Below are positions 10,143 to 18,159 of a stretch of DNA of 64,000 nucleotides, piece by piece. Under the pieces are notes generated by a model. It was not told the DNA's origin. It saw only the letters and a list, made by a program, of their open reading frames with translations, and did no database searches. Made by a program: the position numbers and the translations under genes. The stretch is taken from contig NZ_ANMO01000232.1 in the NCBI RefSeq assembly GCF_000338295.1, forward strand, positions 1 to 64,000. Reading direction: 5' to 3'. The DNA comes from Rhodopirellula europaea 6C (lineage in GTDB: Bacteria > Planctomycetota > Planctomycetia > Pirellulales > Pirellulaceae). The stretch's first letter is position 1, and the number at the start of each line of letters is the position of its first letter.

Positions 10143-12920
10143 ATGAGAACTCACTGCATCTTTTTGTTGTTGGCTGTTTGCTATTCTTCGATGAACGCTT
10201 TCGCGGTCGACTTTGTCGAAGACGTGGCACCGATTCTGCAAACGTATTGCGTCGGTTGTCATGCCGAGGATGATGCGCAAGGCGGATTGGCGATGGACAC
10301 GCACGCTGCTTTGATCAGCGGTGGTGACTCGGGGTTGGCACTCACCCCGGGTGTTGTATCGGCCAGCCGAATGTTTCTGATGGCATCGGGCAAGCTCGAA
10401 CCGGTGATGCCACCCGATGACATGGAAGGCCCAAGCGAAGAAGAACTTGCGATCTTGGCTGATTGGATCGAAGAAGGTGCGGAGGGCCCGGACGGAGACA
10501 TGCCGATTCGTCGCGAACTGAAAACACCGAAAATTGCGACTTCCTCCGATGCGAATTTGCCAGTCACCGCGATTGCTCGCTCCAGCGATGGTGCATGGCA
10601 TGCGACTGCGAAGTTTGGGGCGATCACTTTGGTCAACCTCGCCAGCGGCGAGTCGATGGAAGTTGCGAATCCCTGGGGCAAAGTCAATTCACTTCAATTC
10701 AATGGTGATGGCACGCAGCTGCTGGCCGCATCGGGGCTGACCGGTGGTTACGGACAAGCGACCTTGTTCAATGTGGCCGATGGTAGCGTGCGTCAAGAGT
10801 TGGTTGGTCACAGTGACGTTTTGTACGCGGCTGAGTTTTCGCCTGACGGAAAGCGAATCGCAACGGCGGGCTACGACCGGAAAATTCTAATTTGGGACAC
10901 GGGCAACGGTAAGGTCGTTCAGGAATTGCTTGGCCACAACGGCGCGATCTTTGATCTCGCGTTTTCTCCGGATGGCGCGTTGCTCATCTCGGCTTGTGCG
11001 GACGAAACGGTCAAGGTTTGGGATGTAGCGACCGGACAGCGCTTGGACACTCTCAGCCAACCCGAAGGCGAAGTGAATAGCGTTCTTTTCTCAAAGGACG
11101 GACGGTGGATGTTGGCAGGCAGTGCCGACAATCGTCTTCGAGTTTGGAAGTTGGTCTCAAAGTCAGAGCCCGCGATCAACCCGATTGTGCAGACCCGGTT
11201 TGTTGATGAGTCACCAATATCGGGGATGACGCTGACTCCCGATGGCCGCGGTTTGGTGATCGTCAGTGAAGCGGGCAATGCCAAGTTGCTCCGAACCGAC
11301 GATTGGTCTGTGGTTGGAGCGATGGAGCCCTTGGGCCAAACACCCAGTGATCTGTTTGTGTCCGCGGATGGGACCAATGCCACCATCGCGTTGATGGATG
11401 GCCGCGTTGTGGACCGAGTCCTGCCTGAGATCATGCGGCGAGGCTCCGGACCGAAACGCACAACATTGGAGCCGGTTTACTTGGATCTCGGGCCGCTGGT
11501 TTCTTTGGAGGAGTCGAAGCTCAATTTTATCGATGGTGTCGCCGACGTCGGGCGTGGTTGTGAGGTCACCGGATCGCTGACAACGATGGGCGAAGAAGAC
11601 TGCTATCGATTTTCCGCCGGCCGTGGTGAAGCGTGGATGATCGAAGCGGATGCGACTTCGGGGGATCTGGATCCAAAAATCGTTTTGTTGGATGAAGCTG
11701 GTCATCCGCTGTTGCGAACCAGGTTGCAAGCGATTCGAGACACCTACTTCACTTTTCGAGGCAAGAACAGCGGCCAGGTCAATGACTTTCGATTGTTTGG
11801 TTGGCAAGAGATTGGTTTGAATCAATATCTTTATTCCAGTGGTGAAGTTACGAAGACATGGCGACATCCGCGTGGTCCGGACTCCGGGTTTGACGTGTAT
11901 CCCGGGGCGGGAAATCGGCACACCTATTTTGGCACCACTCACACGACTCATGCGTTGGGGGAACCCGCCTATGTCGTTCGCGAATTGCGACTGGGCGAGG
12001 AACCGGAGGCGAATGGATTGCCCGTGTTCGATGTGATCTATGAAAACGATGACGATCCGAGTCGTATGGCGGGTGAGTCCAGCCGGTTGGATTTCGTCGC
12101 TCCACGCGATGGGGATTTCACCGTATGTGTTGGCGATACTCGCGGGCATTCCGGCGATGATTTCCGGTATCGACTGCGAATTCGACCGGCGGCACCATCG
12201 TATTCGGCGTCGATTGGCAAAATGAACGCCAGCATTCCGGCCGGGGCAGGCCGCAAGATCGACTTGAATGTTCAACGCATCGATGGATTCGACGGACCCG
12301 TCACGTTTGAGATTGGGGATTTGCCGTCGGGTTGGCACTCCAATTTTCCCGTGGTTGTCGAAGCCAACCAGCGTTCTGCCGAAGGCGCGATCTTCATTCC
12401 AATTGGAACGCAAACTCCTGCGGAGAAGGTCGATTTGCGAGTCACGGCCAAGGCGGAGATTTTGGATCGCCGCGTTGAGCGGCGTGCGGGAACGATCACG
12501 GGGCTGACCGTTGGAACGCCACCCAGCGTGATTCCGATGATTCAGCCCGTCGATCGAGACGTTCCGGAAAACAAAGATTGGACGCTCGTGATTCCTCGCG
12601 GCACAACCGTATCAGCGCGGATTGTGCTTCGGCGCGGCAAGGATACGAAAGGTAAGGTGAACAACGGCGAGATTCGATTCGGGAAGGAGGGCAGCGGACA
12701 CAATGCCGCCCATGGTGTCTACGTCGACAACATTGGGCTGAGCGGTTTGCTGGTCTTGCCCAATGAGAACGAACGAGAATTATTTATCACGGCCGATCCG
12801 GTTGCGGCCTTGGGAAAACGATCGTTCTTCCTGATCGCAGAGACTGACGGTGGTGTGGCTAGTTTTCCCATCACGATTGATGTTCAAGATGCAGCCGCGC
12901 TCAGTGCTTCCGCCGAATGA
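10143..12920 (+). CDS. Secreted cytochrome-c domain protein with WD40 propeller and pre-peptidase-type domain
   Basis: The 925-aa protein starts 11 bp after the previous stop and is the third gene of the operon. The order is: signal peptide (MRTHCIFLLLAVCYSS), planctomycete cytochrome-c domain with a normal CxxCH (C36-V-G-C39-H40), then a WD40-type propeller around residues 130-430 (FSPDGKRIATAGYDRKILIW, FSPDGALLISACADE, KVWDVATGQRL). A PPC-like domain follows (DCYRFSAGRGEAW), then beta-rich C-terminal modules. The combination suggests a large extracytoplasmic scaffold or redox protein. A start 18 codons upstream (10089) would overlap the previous gene and lacks a leader. Confidence 0.88.
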   Translation: MRTHCIFLLLAVCYSSMNAFAVDFVEDVAPILQTYCVGCHAEDDAQGGLAMDTHAALISGGDSGLALTPGVVSASRMFLMASGKLEPVMPPDDMEGPSEEELAILADWIEEGAEGPDGDMPIRRELKTPKIATSSDANLPVTAIARSSDGAWHATAKFGAITLVNLASGESMEVANPWGKVNSLQFNGDGTQLLAASGLTGGYGQATLFNVADGSVRQELVGHSDVLYAAEFSPDGKRIATAGYDRKILIWDTGNGKVVQELLGHNGAIFDLAFSPDGALLISACADETVKVWDVATGQRLDTLSQPEGEVNSVLFSKDGRWMLAGSADNRLRVWKLVSKSEPAINPIVQTRFVDESPISGMTLTPDGRGLVIVSEAGNAKLLRTDDWSVVGAMEPLGQTPSDLFVSADGTNATIALMDGRVVDRVLPEIMRRGSGPKRTTLEPVYLDLGPLVSLEESKLNFIDGVADVGRGCEVTGSLTTMGEEDCYRFSAGRGEAWMIEADATSGDLDPKIVLLDEAGHPLLRTRLQAIRDTYFTFRGKNSGQVNDFRLFGWQEIGLNQYLYSSGEVTKTWRHPRGPDSGFDVYPGAGNRHTYFGTTHTTHALGEPAYVVRELRLGEEPEANGLPVFDVIYENDDDPSRMAGESSRLDFVAPRDGDFTVCVGDTRGHSGDDFRYRLRIRPAAPSYSASIGKMNASIPAGAGRKIDLNVQRIDGFDGPVTFEIGDLPSGWHSNFPVVVEANQRSAEGAIFIPIGTQTPAEKVDLRVTAKAEILDRRVERRAGTITGLTVGTPPSVIPMIQPVDRDVPENKDWTLVIPRGTTVSARIVLRRGKDTKGKVNNGEIRFGKEGSGHNAAHGVYVDNIGLSGLLVLPNENERELFITADPVAALGKRSFFLIAETDGGVASFPITIDVQDAAALSASAE

Positions 12921-13031
12921 ACTTTTTGGTGTCCAACGTCATCCAACCATTCGGGGAATTGATTCTCAGTCCTTCCCGAAATAGACAGGGTTGTTGTCGT
13001 CACTGGAAAGCTGCATTTGGATAAGCAAAGA

Positions 13032-14018
13032 ATGTCTGTTCGCCGTTGGACCGAAATCTGTCTCGTTTCCACTTTGCTGTGGTTCGTGATGGCGGAATTG
13101 GCAAGTGCGGCGACTTTTGCGAGTTTCTCCGCTTCCCGCCACAATCGTTTTTTAGGCGACGATTCTCTGAATCCCGATTTCTGGTTGGATCACTCTTTGC
13201 TGACCGGCGTGGCAGTCCGGCGTGCCGTGCTGATCACGCCGCTGCACTACGTCACCGCAACTCATACGGGGATGATCAATCCGACGTTTGTGGCCGCTGA
13301 TGGGACGCGGCACACTTACACGGCGGAGTCATCCACTGTGTTGCAAACAACATTGCAAAATGATTTGGTGCTGTCGGGTGGCACAACACTCATGGCCGGA
13401 ACGGTTCATAACAGCGATTTGTTGCTGGTGACATTGGATGCACCTGTGCCGGCGAGCGACGGGATCACGCCAATGCCCGTTTTGGGAGGTGGGTACTTTG
13501 ACATGCTGGGCCGGAGCATGATCGTCCAAGGCCAAAACTCACAGTTCGGTTCCGACACGATCGACTTCACTCAAACGGTGAGGCTCAACACAGGTGCAAT
13601 CACCGAGTCGGTCATCTATCGGTGGGATCATCCTCTAGGCGGAGGCGGCACGGATGAACTCACCTTGGTTGGTGGTGACTCGGGTGAAGGCTCGTTCGTT
13701 GAACATGGTGGCGAGTATCTTTTCACGGGGACGAACATGGGCATCTACACCGATCCCGATACGTCGGAAAAGTTCAGTTTCAACAACTTCGTTTCGCCCT
13801 ACGTGGATTTGATTGCCTCCGAAGTCGCCGCGGATGGTTTTTCGATCAGGGTCATTGCCGTTCCCGAACCTTCGATGGCGTTGGCGATGCTTACAACGAT
13901 GGGTTTTGTATGGGGGCGACGACGTACCAAGCGATCCCAACCGCATGGACGAGTGAGGCGAGCAAAACCATCAGATGCCAAACCGCGTGCAAGTAGGGAG
14001 CTCGTCGATCGTTCATGA
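13032..14018 (+). CDS. Trypsin-like secreted protein with PEP-CTERM sorting signal
   Basis: The 328-aa protein has a signal peptide (MSVRRWTEICLVSTLLWF) and a trypsin-like pattern: H78 in HYVTATHTG and S217 in GGDSGEGSF. Both sit where chymotrypsin-fold peptidases carry their catalytic His and Ser, though the conserved Cys after His is missing. The C-terminus has a PEP-CTERM signal: VPEPS, a short hydrophobic helix, then GRRRTKR. About 30 residues of basic tail follow, encoded inside the antisense HlyIII gene (128-bp overlap). Whether the protease is active is uncertain. Proteolytic sorting by an exosortase is inferred from the motif. Confidence 0.8.
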   Translation: MSVRRWTEICLVSTLLWFVMAELASAATFASFSASRHNRFLGDDSLNPDFWLDHSLLTGVAVRRAVLITPLHYVTATHTGMINPTFVAADGTRHTYTAESSTVLQTTLQNDLVLSGGTTLMAGTVHNSDLLLVTLDAPVPASDGITPMPVLGGGYFDMLGRSMIVQGQNSQFGSDTIDFTQTVRLNTGAITESVIYRWDHPLGGGGTDELTLVGGDSGEGSFVEHGGEYLFTGTNMGIYTDPDTSEKFSFNNFVSPYVDLIASEVAADGFSIRVIAVPEPSMALAMLTTMGFVWGRRRTKRSQPHGRVRRAKPSDAKPRASRELVDRS

Positions 14019-14550
14019 GAAAGACGGTTCCTAAGCTGTAGAGGACACCGCCAATGAACATCGCGTATGCGAGTTCGACCGGAACGTTGCGGATCAACGG
14101 AATGGCAGGCAGCCATCCAAGCAGCAAGTAAGACACGACGCTGATGGAATGCAGCCGGTGCATCCTCACAGCTTTGTTGAAAAAGCCTGCCAACGCGGCC
14201 ACCCACATCGCCGTCAGCAACGGGATTCGCCAGCCGTCGGGTGAGTAGGCATAGGCGATCGGAGTGTAGGTTCCGATGATCATCAAATAGATCGCCGCTT
14301 GGTCACACGCACGAAAGCGATCGAGCCAAGGTTGTTCCAAGTACACATGCGATAAGGTCGAGCAAACAAAGGTGGTCACGACCGACGCGGCATAGACACC
14401 GCAAGCGATCGCCAATCCAGGTTCGCCCGCCGATGATCGGACCAACGCAGCTCCGACGATACACCATAGCGCCGCCGACAAACCGTGCGTCCATGCATTG
14501 GCCCATTCCTGTTCGGGCTGAATCGGTGGTGCATCAAAGGTGTGATCCAA
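13891..14550 (-). CDS. Hemolysin III / PAQR-family membrane protein
   Basis: This 219-aa polytopic protein has about seven hydrophobic helices and the HlyIII/PAQR metal-site pattern: an early ANAWTHGLSA segment, CSTLSHVY, a later CDQAAIYLMIIGTYTP, and HAVWHLMVLLASLVHAVG with HxxxH-type spacing near the end. Family members are inner-membrane proteins of poorly defined (possibly hydrolase) function. The start is a TTG 3 bp after the stop of the upstream esterase, with AAGGGA as a plausible ribosome-binding site, so the two are co-translated. Its last 128 bp run antisense to the PEP-CTERM gene. Confidence 0.88.
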   Translation of the reverse strand: MDHTFDAPPIQPEQEWANAWTHGLSAALWCIVGAALVRSSAGEPGLAIACGVYAASVVTTFVCSTLSHVYLEQPWLDRFRACDQAAIYLMIIGTYTPIAYAYSPDGWRIPLLTAMWVAALAGFFNKAVRMHRLHSISVVSYLLLGWLPAIPLIRNVPVELAYAMFIGGVLYSLGTVFLMNDRRAPYLHAVWHLMVLLASLVHAVGIAWYVVAPIQNPSL

Positions 14551-14553
14551 CGT

Positions 14554-15495
14554 CTATTTTCCCTTCAGGAGGTTTTCGTCACGCAGCCAACGCAAACACA
14601 GTTCAGGCCAAAGGTCGTCCGCTCGACCGTCCATGCGACCGCCAAAACCATGGCCGCTCCCCGTGAACACATGCAATGCCGATGGCACGCCGGCTTCGTG
14701 CAATTTGGTAAACGTCGTCACGCAGTTCATCACCGTCAATCGGTCGTCTTCTGCGTGGGCCAAGAACATGGGTGGTGAATCTTCAGTGATCTCAATTCCA
14801 TTCAGTTCATCGGGTGAGTCTTCTTTGACTAGCCATGCGGGATAAATGAGACAGGCGAAATCGGGCAAGCGAATCTGTTCATCAGCATCATCGATCGCAT
14901 CGTACTGACGTTCCGTGATCGTTGCGGTACGACACGCCGCCTGGCCGCCAGCGGAGAAACCCATCACGCCAACTTTGTCTGGAGTTTCGCCGGTGACTTT
15001 GCCAGCTCGGATCAGGGCGATCGCCCGCTGGATGTCTTGGACAGGTGGTTTCCATTTCGGTTCCATTGTCCGAGTCGGCACGCGATACTTTAGAACAACG
15101 CTGGTCACGCCGCCCGCGACCAACTGCTCGGCGATCTCGGTGCCTTCCAAGTCCCAAGCCAAGATCGAAAACCCACCACCCGGGCAGACGACAATGACGG
15201 TCTTGGACGGATTGCCGTCTGCATCTTTGGCGGGAAAAACATGCATTTCTGGCGTGGACACATTGCCCAAACGCATCAAGCGTTTTCCACCAATTTTGTT
15301 GTCTGTCGGTTTGGTGAGGTCGGCTTCCGGTTCAGTTGGTGCGTCCCACTTCGGTGGATCTGATGGCCAGACGGGAAGTACGTCGCTTGGGTCGGCTCCA
15401 TAACAGTCGGTGCAGACACCAGTGGCGGACGCCATCATCGCGATCAGAGCGAAGCTCCAAAGCCAATTTCGTTTGGCCAAGCCAGTCTTTTTCAT
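14554..15495 (-). CDS. Secreted alpha/beta-hydrolase (BD-FAE / acetylesterase-like)
   Basis: The 313-aa protein has a signal peptide (KRNWLWSFALIAMMASATGV). The hydrolase core shows an oxyanion-hole segment VCPGGGFSILAWDLEG, nucleophile elbow MGFSAGGQA, acid AHAEDDRLT and histidine GSGHGFGGR. This is typical of polysaccharide-associated acetyl-, xylan- or feruloyl-esterases of planctomycetes and Bacteroidetes. It probably removes ester groups from polysaccharides outside the cytoplasm. It lies directly upstream of the HlyIII gene in one transcription unit. I start it at the second ATG (15495) because it begins the basic n-region. Confidence 0.88.
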   Translation of the reverse strand: MKKTGLAKRNWLWSFALIAMMASATGVCTDCYGADPSDVLPVWPSDPPKWDAPTEPEADLTKPTDNKIGGKRLMRLGNVSTPEMHVFPAKDADGNPSKTVIVVCPGGGFSILAWDLEGTEIAEQLVAGGVTSVVLKYRVPTRTMEPKWKPPVQDIQRAIALIRAGKVTGETPDKVGVMGFSAGGQAACRTATITERQYDAIDDADEQIRLPDFACLIYPAWLVKEDSPDELNGIEITEDSPPMFLAHAEDDRLTVMNCVTTFTKLHEAGVPSALHVFTGSGHGFGGRMDGRADDLWPELCLRWLRDENLLKGK

Positions 15496-15559
15496 TGCGA
15501 GCAAATCTGTGAGGGGGATTCATTTGGAAGACAGGCCGACATCGTAACCCATGCGTCGA

Positions 15560-16090
15560 TCACGCGCGGCTCCACCAGAATCGGACCAGGTCGGCGACCT
15601 GCTCGCCTTCGATTTCGTCGCCGAGCATCAACTCGTCCGCGAGTGCTGCGATCGCCGACCAGCACGGATCTGACGCGACGATTTTCCGTAGACGGACGAT
15701 GGCTTCTCGCATCAATCGGATTTGTTGAGCCGCTTGAGGTTTGAGGGCCGCCGCGCACAACTGGGCTTGCTGCCAATCGCTCTGCCAAGCCCGTACGTCC
15801 AACAACTCCTCGTCACCGCTTTGATACACAAACTCGGCAACGGGTCCCGCTAGGATCGTCAGCAATTCACGTTGGCGTTGCCAGTTGTCACTTGGGTCGA
15901 CGCGTCCCCAATTGACGATGCAGTCGCCAAATCGACGTGGCAAGTCACCGTCTTCATCATCGAACATGGACGCTTGGGAAAGCGTGACTCGGTCGATTTG
16001 GGCTCCCAACGCGCAACCAACGATCGCGTGACCGGCCTCGTGATAGGCAGTCACCAATTCATCGTCATCGTCTGGCCAAGTCCAATCCAA
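15560..16090 (-). CDS. Stand-alone FtsH/M41-like zinc-site protein
   Basis: This 176-aa protein consists of a peptidase-M41-like domain with no AAA ATPase or membrane segment. The zinc-site helix AYHEAGHAIVG supplies H17, E18 and H21, and S104-D105 in WQSDWQQAQ matches the place of FtsH's third ligand, an Asp in a G-x-SND-like segment. The active-site residues therefore look intact, so it could be a soluble metallopeptidase. The start is uncertain: the frame opens at a TTG (16090) and no ATG lies before the zinc helix. The very acidic N-terminus (PDDDDEL) is unusual. No partner gene is obvious. Confidence 0.7.
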   Translation of the reverse strand: MDWTWPDDDDELVTAYHEAGHAIVGCALGAQIDRVTLSQASMFDDEDGDLPRRFGDCIVNWGRVDPSDNWQRQRELLTILAGPVAEFVYQSGDEELLDVRAWQSDWQQAQLCAAALKPQAAQQIRLMREAIVRLRKIVASDPCWSAIAALADELMLGDEIEGEQVADLVRFWWSRA

Positions 16091-16248
16091 GACAGCTACC
16101 CGTACTCGCGGTTCGTATCGCGAGACATCCTAGTGCATCGTCCCGCGATCGTCTCCGGGGGCGGCAGGCGTTCGAGGCGATTGGCGGCTAGGCAGGGCGG
16201 CTGATTCGGTAGTTCTTTGTGCGGACAACGGATGTGTGATCGCGCATG

Positions 16249-16284
16249 AAAAAACCGCCGCAAGTGATCAACACTTGGGCGGTT
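16249..16284 (-). terminator. Rho-independent terminator
   Basis: Read on the minus strand, a GC-rich stem (aaccgcc..caagtg paired with cacttgggcggtt, loop atcaa, one bulged base) ends in six Ts (plus-strand As at 16249-16254). It lies beyond the palindrome array, so a transcript of the thioredoxin-like gene would include the palindromes in its 3' UTR. Confidence 0.75.
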
Positions 16285-16301
16285 CAGTTTTGGCTTTTAG
16301 T

Positions 16302-16428
16302 GAAGCTCAGGGCCTGAGCTTCCGACAATTGCTTCTTGGACAGAAACTCGGGGCCCGAGTTTCCGACATGTCTGTCTGGTCAGGAAGCTCGAGGCCCAAG
16401 CTTGTAGAAAACTCGGGCCCCGAGTTTT
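16302..16428. repeat. Array of four 21-nt palindromes, the first three on a 41-nt period
   Basis: Three perfect 10-bp-arm palindromes with one central base lie at 16302-16322 (gaagctcagg..), 16343-16363 (gaaactcggg..) and 16408-16428 (aaaactcggg..). An imperfect one starts at 16384 (gaagctcgagg..). The first three start exactly 41 nt apart and share spacer sequence (ccgaca, then a ctTgGaCAG-like end). Arm changes are compensated on the other arm, so pairing is kept while sequence drifts. The array sits in the 3' UTR of the gene at 16438-16992. Confidence 0.85.
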
Positions 16429-16437
16429 AAAAATCCA

Positions 16438-16992
16438 CTAGTTCAGCATTTGTTTGACTTCGGACATCACAGCAGCGACATCGATCTTGTCAGCATCGAA
16501 CTCGTGACGTGCGACGACTTGCGAGTCGTTGGCGATCACGACAGTGATTTGTGCGTCGTCGGACAGTTTGTAGTTTGCAGGACCATTCTTATCCTTGGCA
16601 ACGACGACCGGCACATTCTTGGCGGCCATCTTTTTGCCTTCGCTTTTCATGCTGTCAGCTTTTTCGCCGAACAGAGTGACAAAGCTTTTCAGTTGTGCGT
16701 CACTGTTTGAAGCGACGGCGGAGTCAAGTTCCTTGACCAGCTTCGCGACGGGTTCGCTGGTTTGGCGAGCGAAGACCATGACCATCGGACGCGAGCCGTA
16801 TTTGCAGCGGTAGCACAATGCTTCGCCGGCTTCGACACCATCATCTTCTGCACCAGCGACCTTGGTCACGTAGAACGCGCCGATTGGATCACCTTGGCAC
16901 AGTCCTTTGTCAGCAGTGGCAGGGTCTGCGGCGAACGCAGCAGGGATTGCCATTGCACAGGCCAGGGCAGCAGTCAAAAACAAACGCGACAT
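16438..16992 (-). CDS. Secreted thioredoxin-like protein of unknown role
   Basis: The 184-aa protein has a clear signal peptide (MSRLFLTAALACAMAIPAAF, cut near FAA). The mature part reads like a divergent thioredoxin fold: ALCYRCKYGSRPMVMVFAR has a C-x2-C in the expected place at the start of a helix, followed by a Lys- and Ser-rich helical insertion and a C-terminal strand-helix (ITVVIANDSQVV). I recognise no named family. A start 42 codons upstream is rejected because it would hide the leader. The palindrome array and a terminator lie directly downstream, suggesting a monocistronic mRNA. Confidence 0.7.
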   Translation of the reverse strand: MSRLFLTAALACAMAIPAAFAADPATADKGLCQGDPIGAFYVTKVAGAEDDGVEAGEALCYRCKYGSRPMVMVFARQTSEPVAKLVKELDSAVASNSDAQLKSFVTLFGEKADSMKSEGKKMAAKNVPVVVAKDKNGPANYKLSDDAQITVVIANDSQVVARHEFDADKIDVAAVMSEVKQMLN

Positions 16993-17316
16993 CAAGCTTC
17001 TCCGTTTGAAGCGGGGATACTTCGCGAGATCAGACGATGTTGTCCGATGCCTCGCAGGAAATAGGTCTATTGCTGAACAATGACGATCAGAACGATTTGT
17101 CCGCCATTGCACGCCCAAAAGTCGCCAAGATTCGACGGCTTCGGCGGTTGCTGTTCATTATTCCACCGCCGAATCGCTTCGGCTAGTGACGATCGCGTCA
17201 ATTGTACCGCGACGACTACCGCGATTGGGTTCAAACTGATGGCAACGTTTACCCCAAACGCACAATTGCGTTGAAGGTTACAGAGTGTATCAACTCTTAC
17301 CCGAAAGGAATTTCCA
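16993..17316. other. Divergent promoter region between two secreted-protein genes
   Basis: This 324-bp gap separates the thioredoxin-like gene (minus) from the cysteine-rich gene (plus). I see no gene. A good ribosome-binding site (gaaagga, 17303-17309) sits 7 nt before the cysteine-rich start. The divergent promoters must lie here but I cannot assign -35/-10 boxes with confidence. Confidence 0.5.
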
Positions 17317-17715
17317 ATGAATTTCGCTCGTACCATTGCCGCTGTTGCGGTTGCCGTTTGTATCTCGTCCGCTTCGTCCGCCAGTGCTTGTGGCCTTCTC
17401 GGCTGTGGCAACGACTGCTGCGACGCGGCTCCTGTTTGCTGCGAAGCTCCAGCACCTGTCTGCTGCGAACCAGCTCCCGTTTGCTGCCCACCAGCACCCG
17501 TGAAGGTTTCCTGGTGCGTCAAGAACCCTTTGACTTGCTGTCCCGTTGAAGTCAGCGCCTGCGTTCCTGCTTGCTGCGAAAACGTGATCCCCGAATTGGT
17601 TTGCTGCAAAAAAGGTTTCTTGGGTCGCAAAGTCATGACCTTCAGCTTTCCTTGCTGTGACACTTGCGTGGACGTCGTCTTCACGCCATTGGGCCGCGTC
17701 ATCGTTCGCGACTGA
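17317..17715 (+). CDS. Small secreted cysteine-rich repeat protein
   Basis: This 132-aa protein has a signal peptide (MNFARTIAAVAVAVCISS, cut near SASA) and a mature part with 21 cysteines in about 108 residues. Most are CC pairs set in an alternating APVCCEP-type repeat (APVCCEAPAPVCCEPAPVCC). The C-terminal third is less repetitive (KKGFLGRKVMTF, VVFTPLGRV). It could be a disulfide-linked wall or surface protein, which would fit the protein-rich planctomycete cell envelope, or a metal binder. Both are inference. It has a strong ribosome-binding site and a terminator at 17779, so it is probably well expressed alone. No close family is known to me. Confidence 0.75.
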   Translation: MNFARTIAAVAVAVCISSASSASACGLLGCGNDCCDAAPVCCEAPAPVCCEPAPVCCPPAPVKVSWCVKNPLTCCPVEVSACVPACCENVIPELVCCKKGFLGRKVMTFSFPCCDTCVDVVFTPLGRVIVRD

Positions 17716-17778
17716 ATTTGAGTTTGGTGGCGAGATCACACATCGGCCACAATTGAACCACGTCTCTCAGACGACTAC

Positions 17779-17809
17779 AAAGCCGGTTGATATAATCAGC
17801 CGGCTTTTT
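17779..17809 (+). terminator. Rho-independent terminator after the cysteine-rich gene
   Basis: An 8-bp stem aaagccgg/ccggcttt (arms 17779-17786 and 17800-17807) is followed directly by further Ts. The 13-nt loop contains a perfect TATAAT (17791-17796), which might double as the -10 box of the DUF952 gene that starts at once downstream. Confidence 0.75.
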
Positions 17810-17823
17810 CTATGCGCAGTGCC

Positions 17824-18159
17824 ATGTCTAACGAACCAGTGTCCAGCGACTCACCATCCACCGTTTGCAAAATCGCGACCCAGCAGCAATGGGAGCAGAT
17901 GCAAGCCACCGGAAAGCTTCCCCCAGCACCGATCGATGTCGCGGACGGCTTCATTCACTTGTCCCGCGAGGAGCAAGTCCCCGGAACATTGGCGGCTCAC
18001 TTCGCCGGCCAAAGCGGTTTGGTCGTGCTGCACATTCGAGTGACTGAAATCGACGACAACCTACGCTGGGAAAAATCTCGCGGAGGCGAACTGTTCCCGC
18101 ACCTCTATGCCGATTTGTCGGTCTCAGCGGTGGAGCGAGCCGAATCGGTCTCTGCATAA
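17824..18159 (+). CDS. DUF952 family protein
   Basis: This 111-aa soluble protein matches the DUF952 pattern: an N-terminal VCKIATQQQWEQ, FIHLSREEQVPGT, LHIRV and WEKSRGGELFPHLYADL near the end. DUF952 proteins resemble ADP-ribosyltransferase-fold proteins, but no function is established. I start it at ATG 17824; an in-frame ATG at 17812 is also possible. Neither has a ribosome-binding site, because a terminator lies immediately upstream. The last 55 bp overlap the convergent membrane-protein gene. Confidence 0.8.
   Translation: MSNEPVSSDSPSTVCKIATQQQWEQMQATGKLPPAPIDVADGFIHLSREEQVPGTLAAHFAGQSGLVVLHIRVTEIDDNLRWEKSRGGELFPHLYADLSVSAVERAESVSA

Larger units (their letters stand above)
16091..16437. 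other. Intergenic stretch with terminator and palindrome array
   Basis: No gene is seen here. It holds a rho-independent terminator (16249-16284) and four 21-nt palindromes (16302-16428), listed separately. Both lie downstream of the minus-strand thioredoxin-like gene. The part nearest 16091 would hold the promoter of the M41-like gene. Confidence 0.6.

Noticed and set aside
13032-14018. Reading the PEP-CTERM gene as an artefact of the HlyIII overlap
   Set aside because: It has a signal peptide, trypsin-like His and Ser motifs and a proper PEP-CTERM signal before the overlap, so it is a real gene.
16302-16428. CRISPR array
   Set aside because: Only three regular units, each a palindrome with similar spacers and no cas genes; it does not have the repeat/unique-spacer structure.
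17067-17702. Gln-rich open frame (repeats like QQTGAGSQQ) on the minus strand
   Set aside because: It is the reverse reading of the CC-repeat gene; the plus-strand frame has a signal peptide and a ribosome-binding site.
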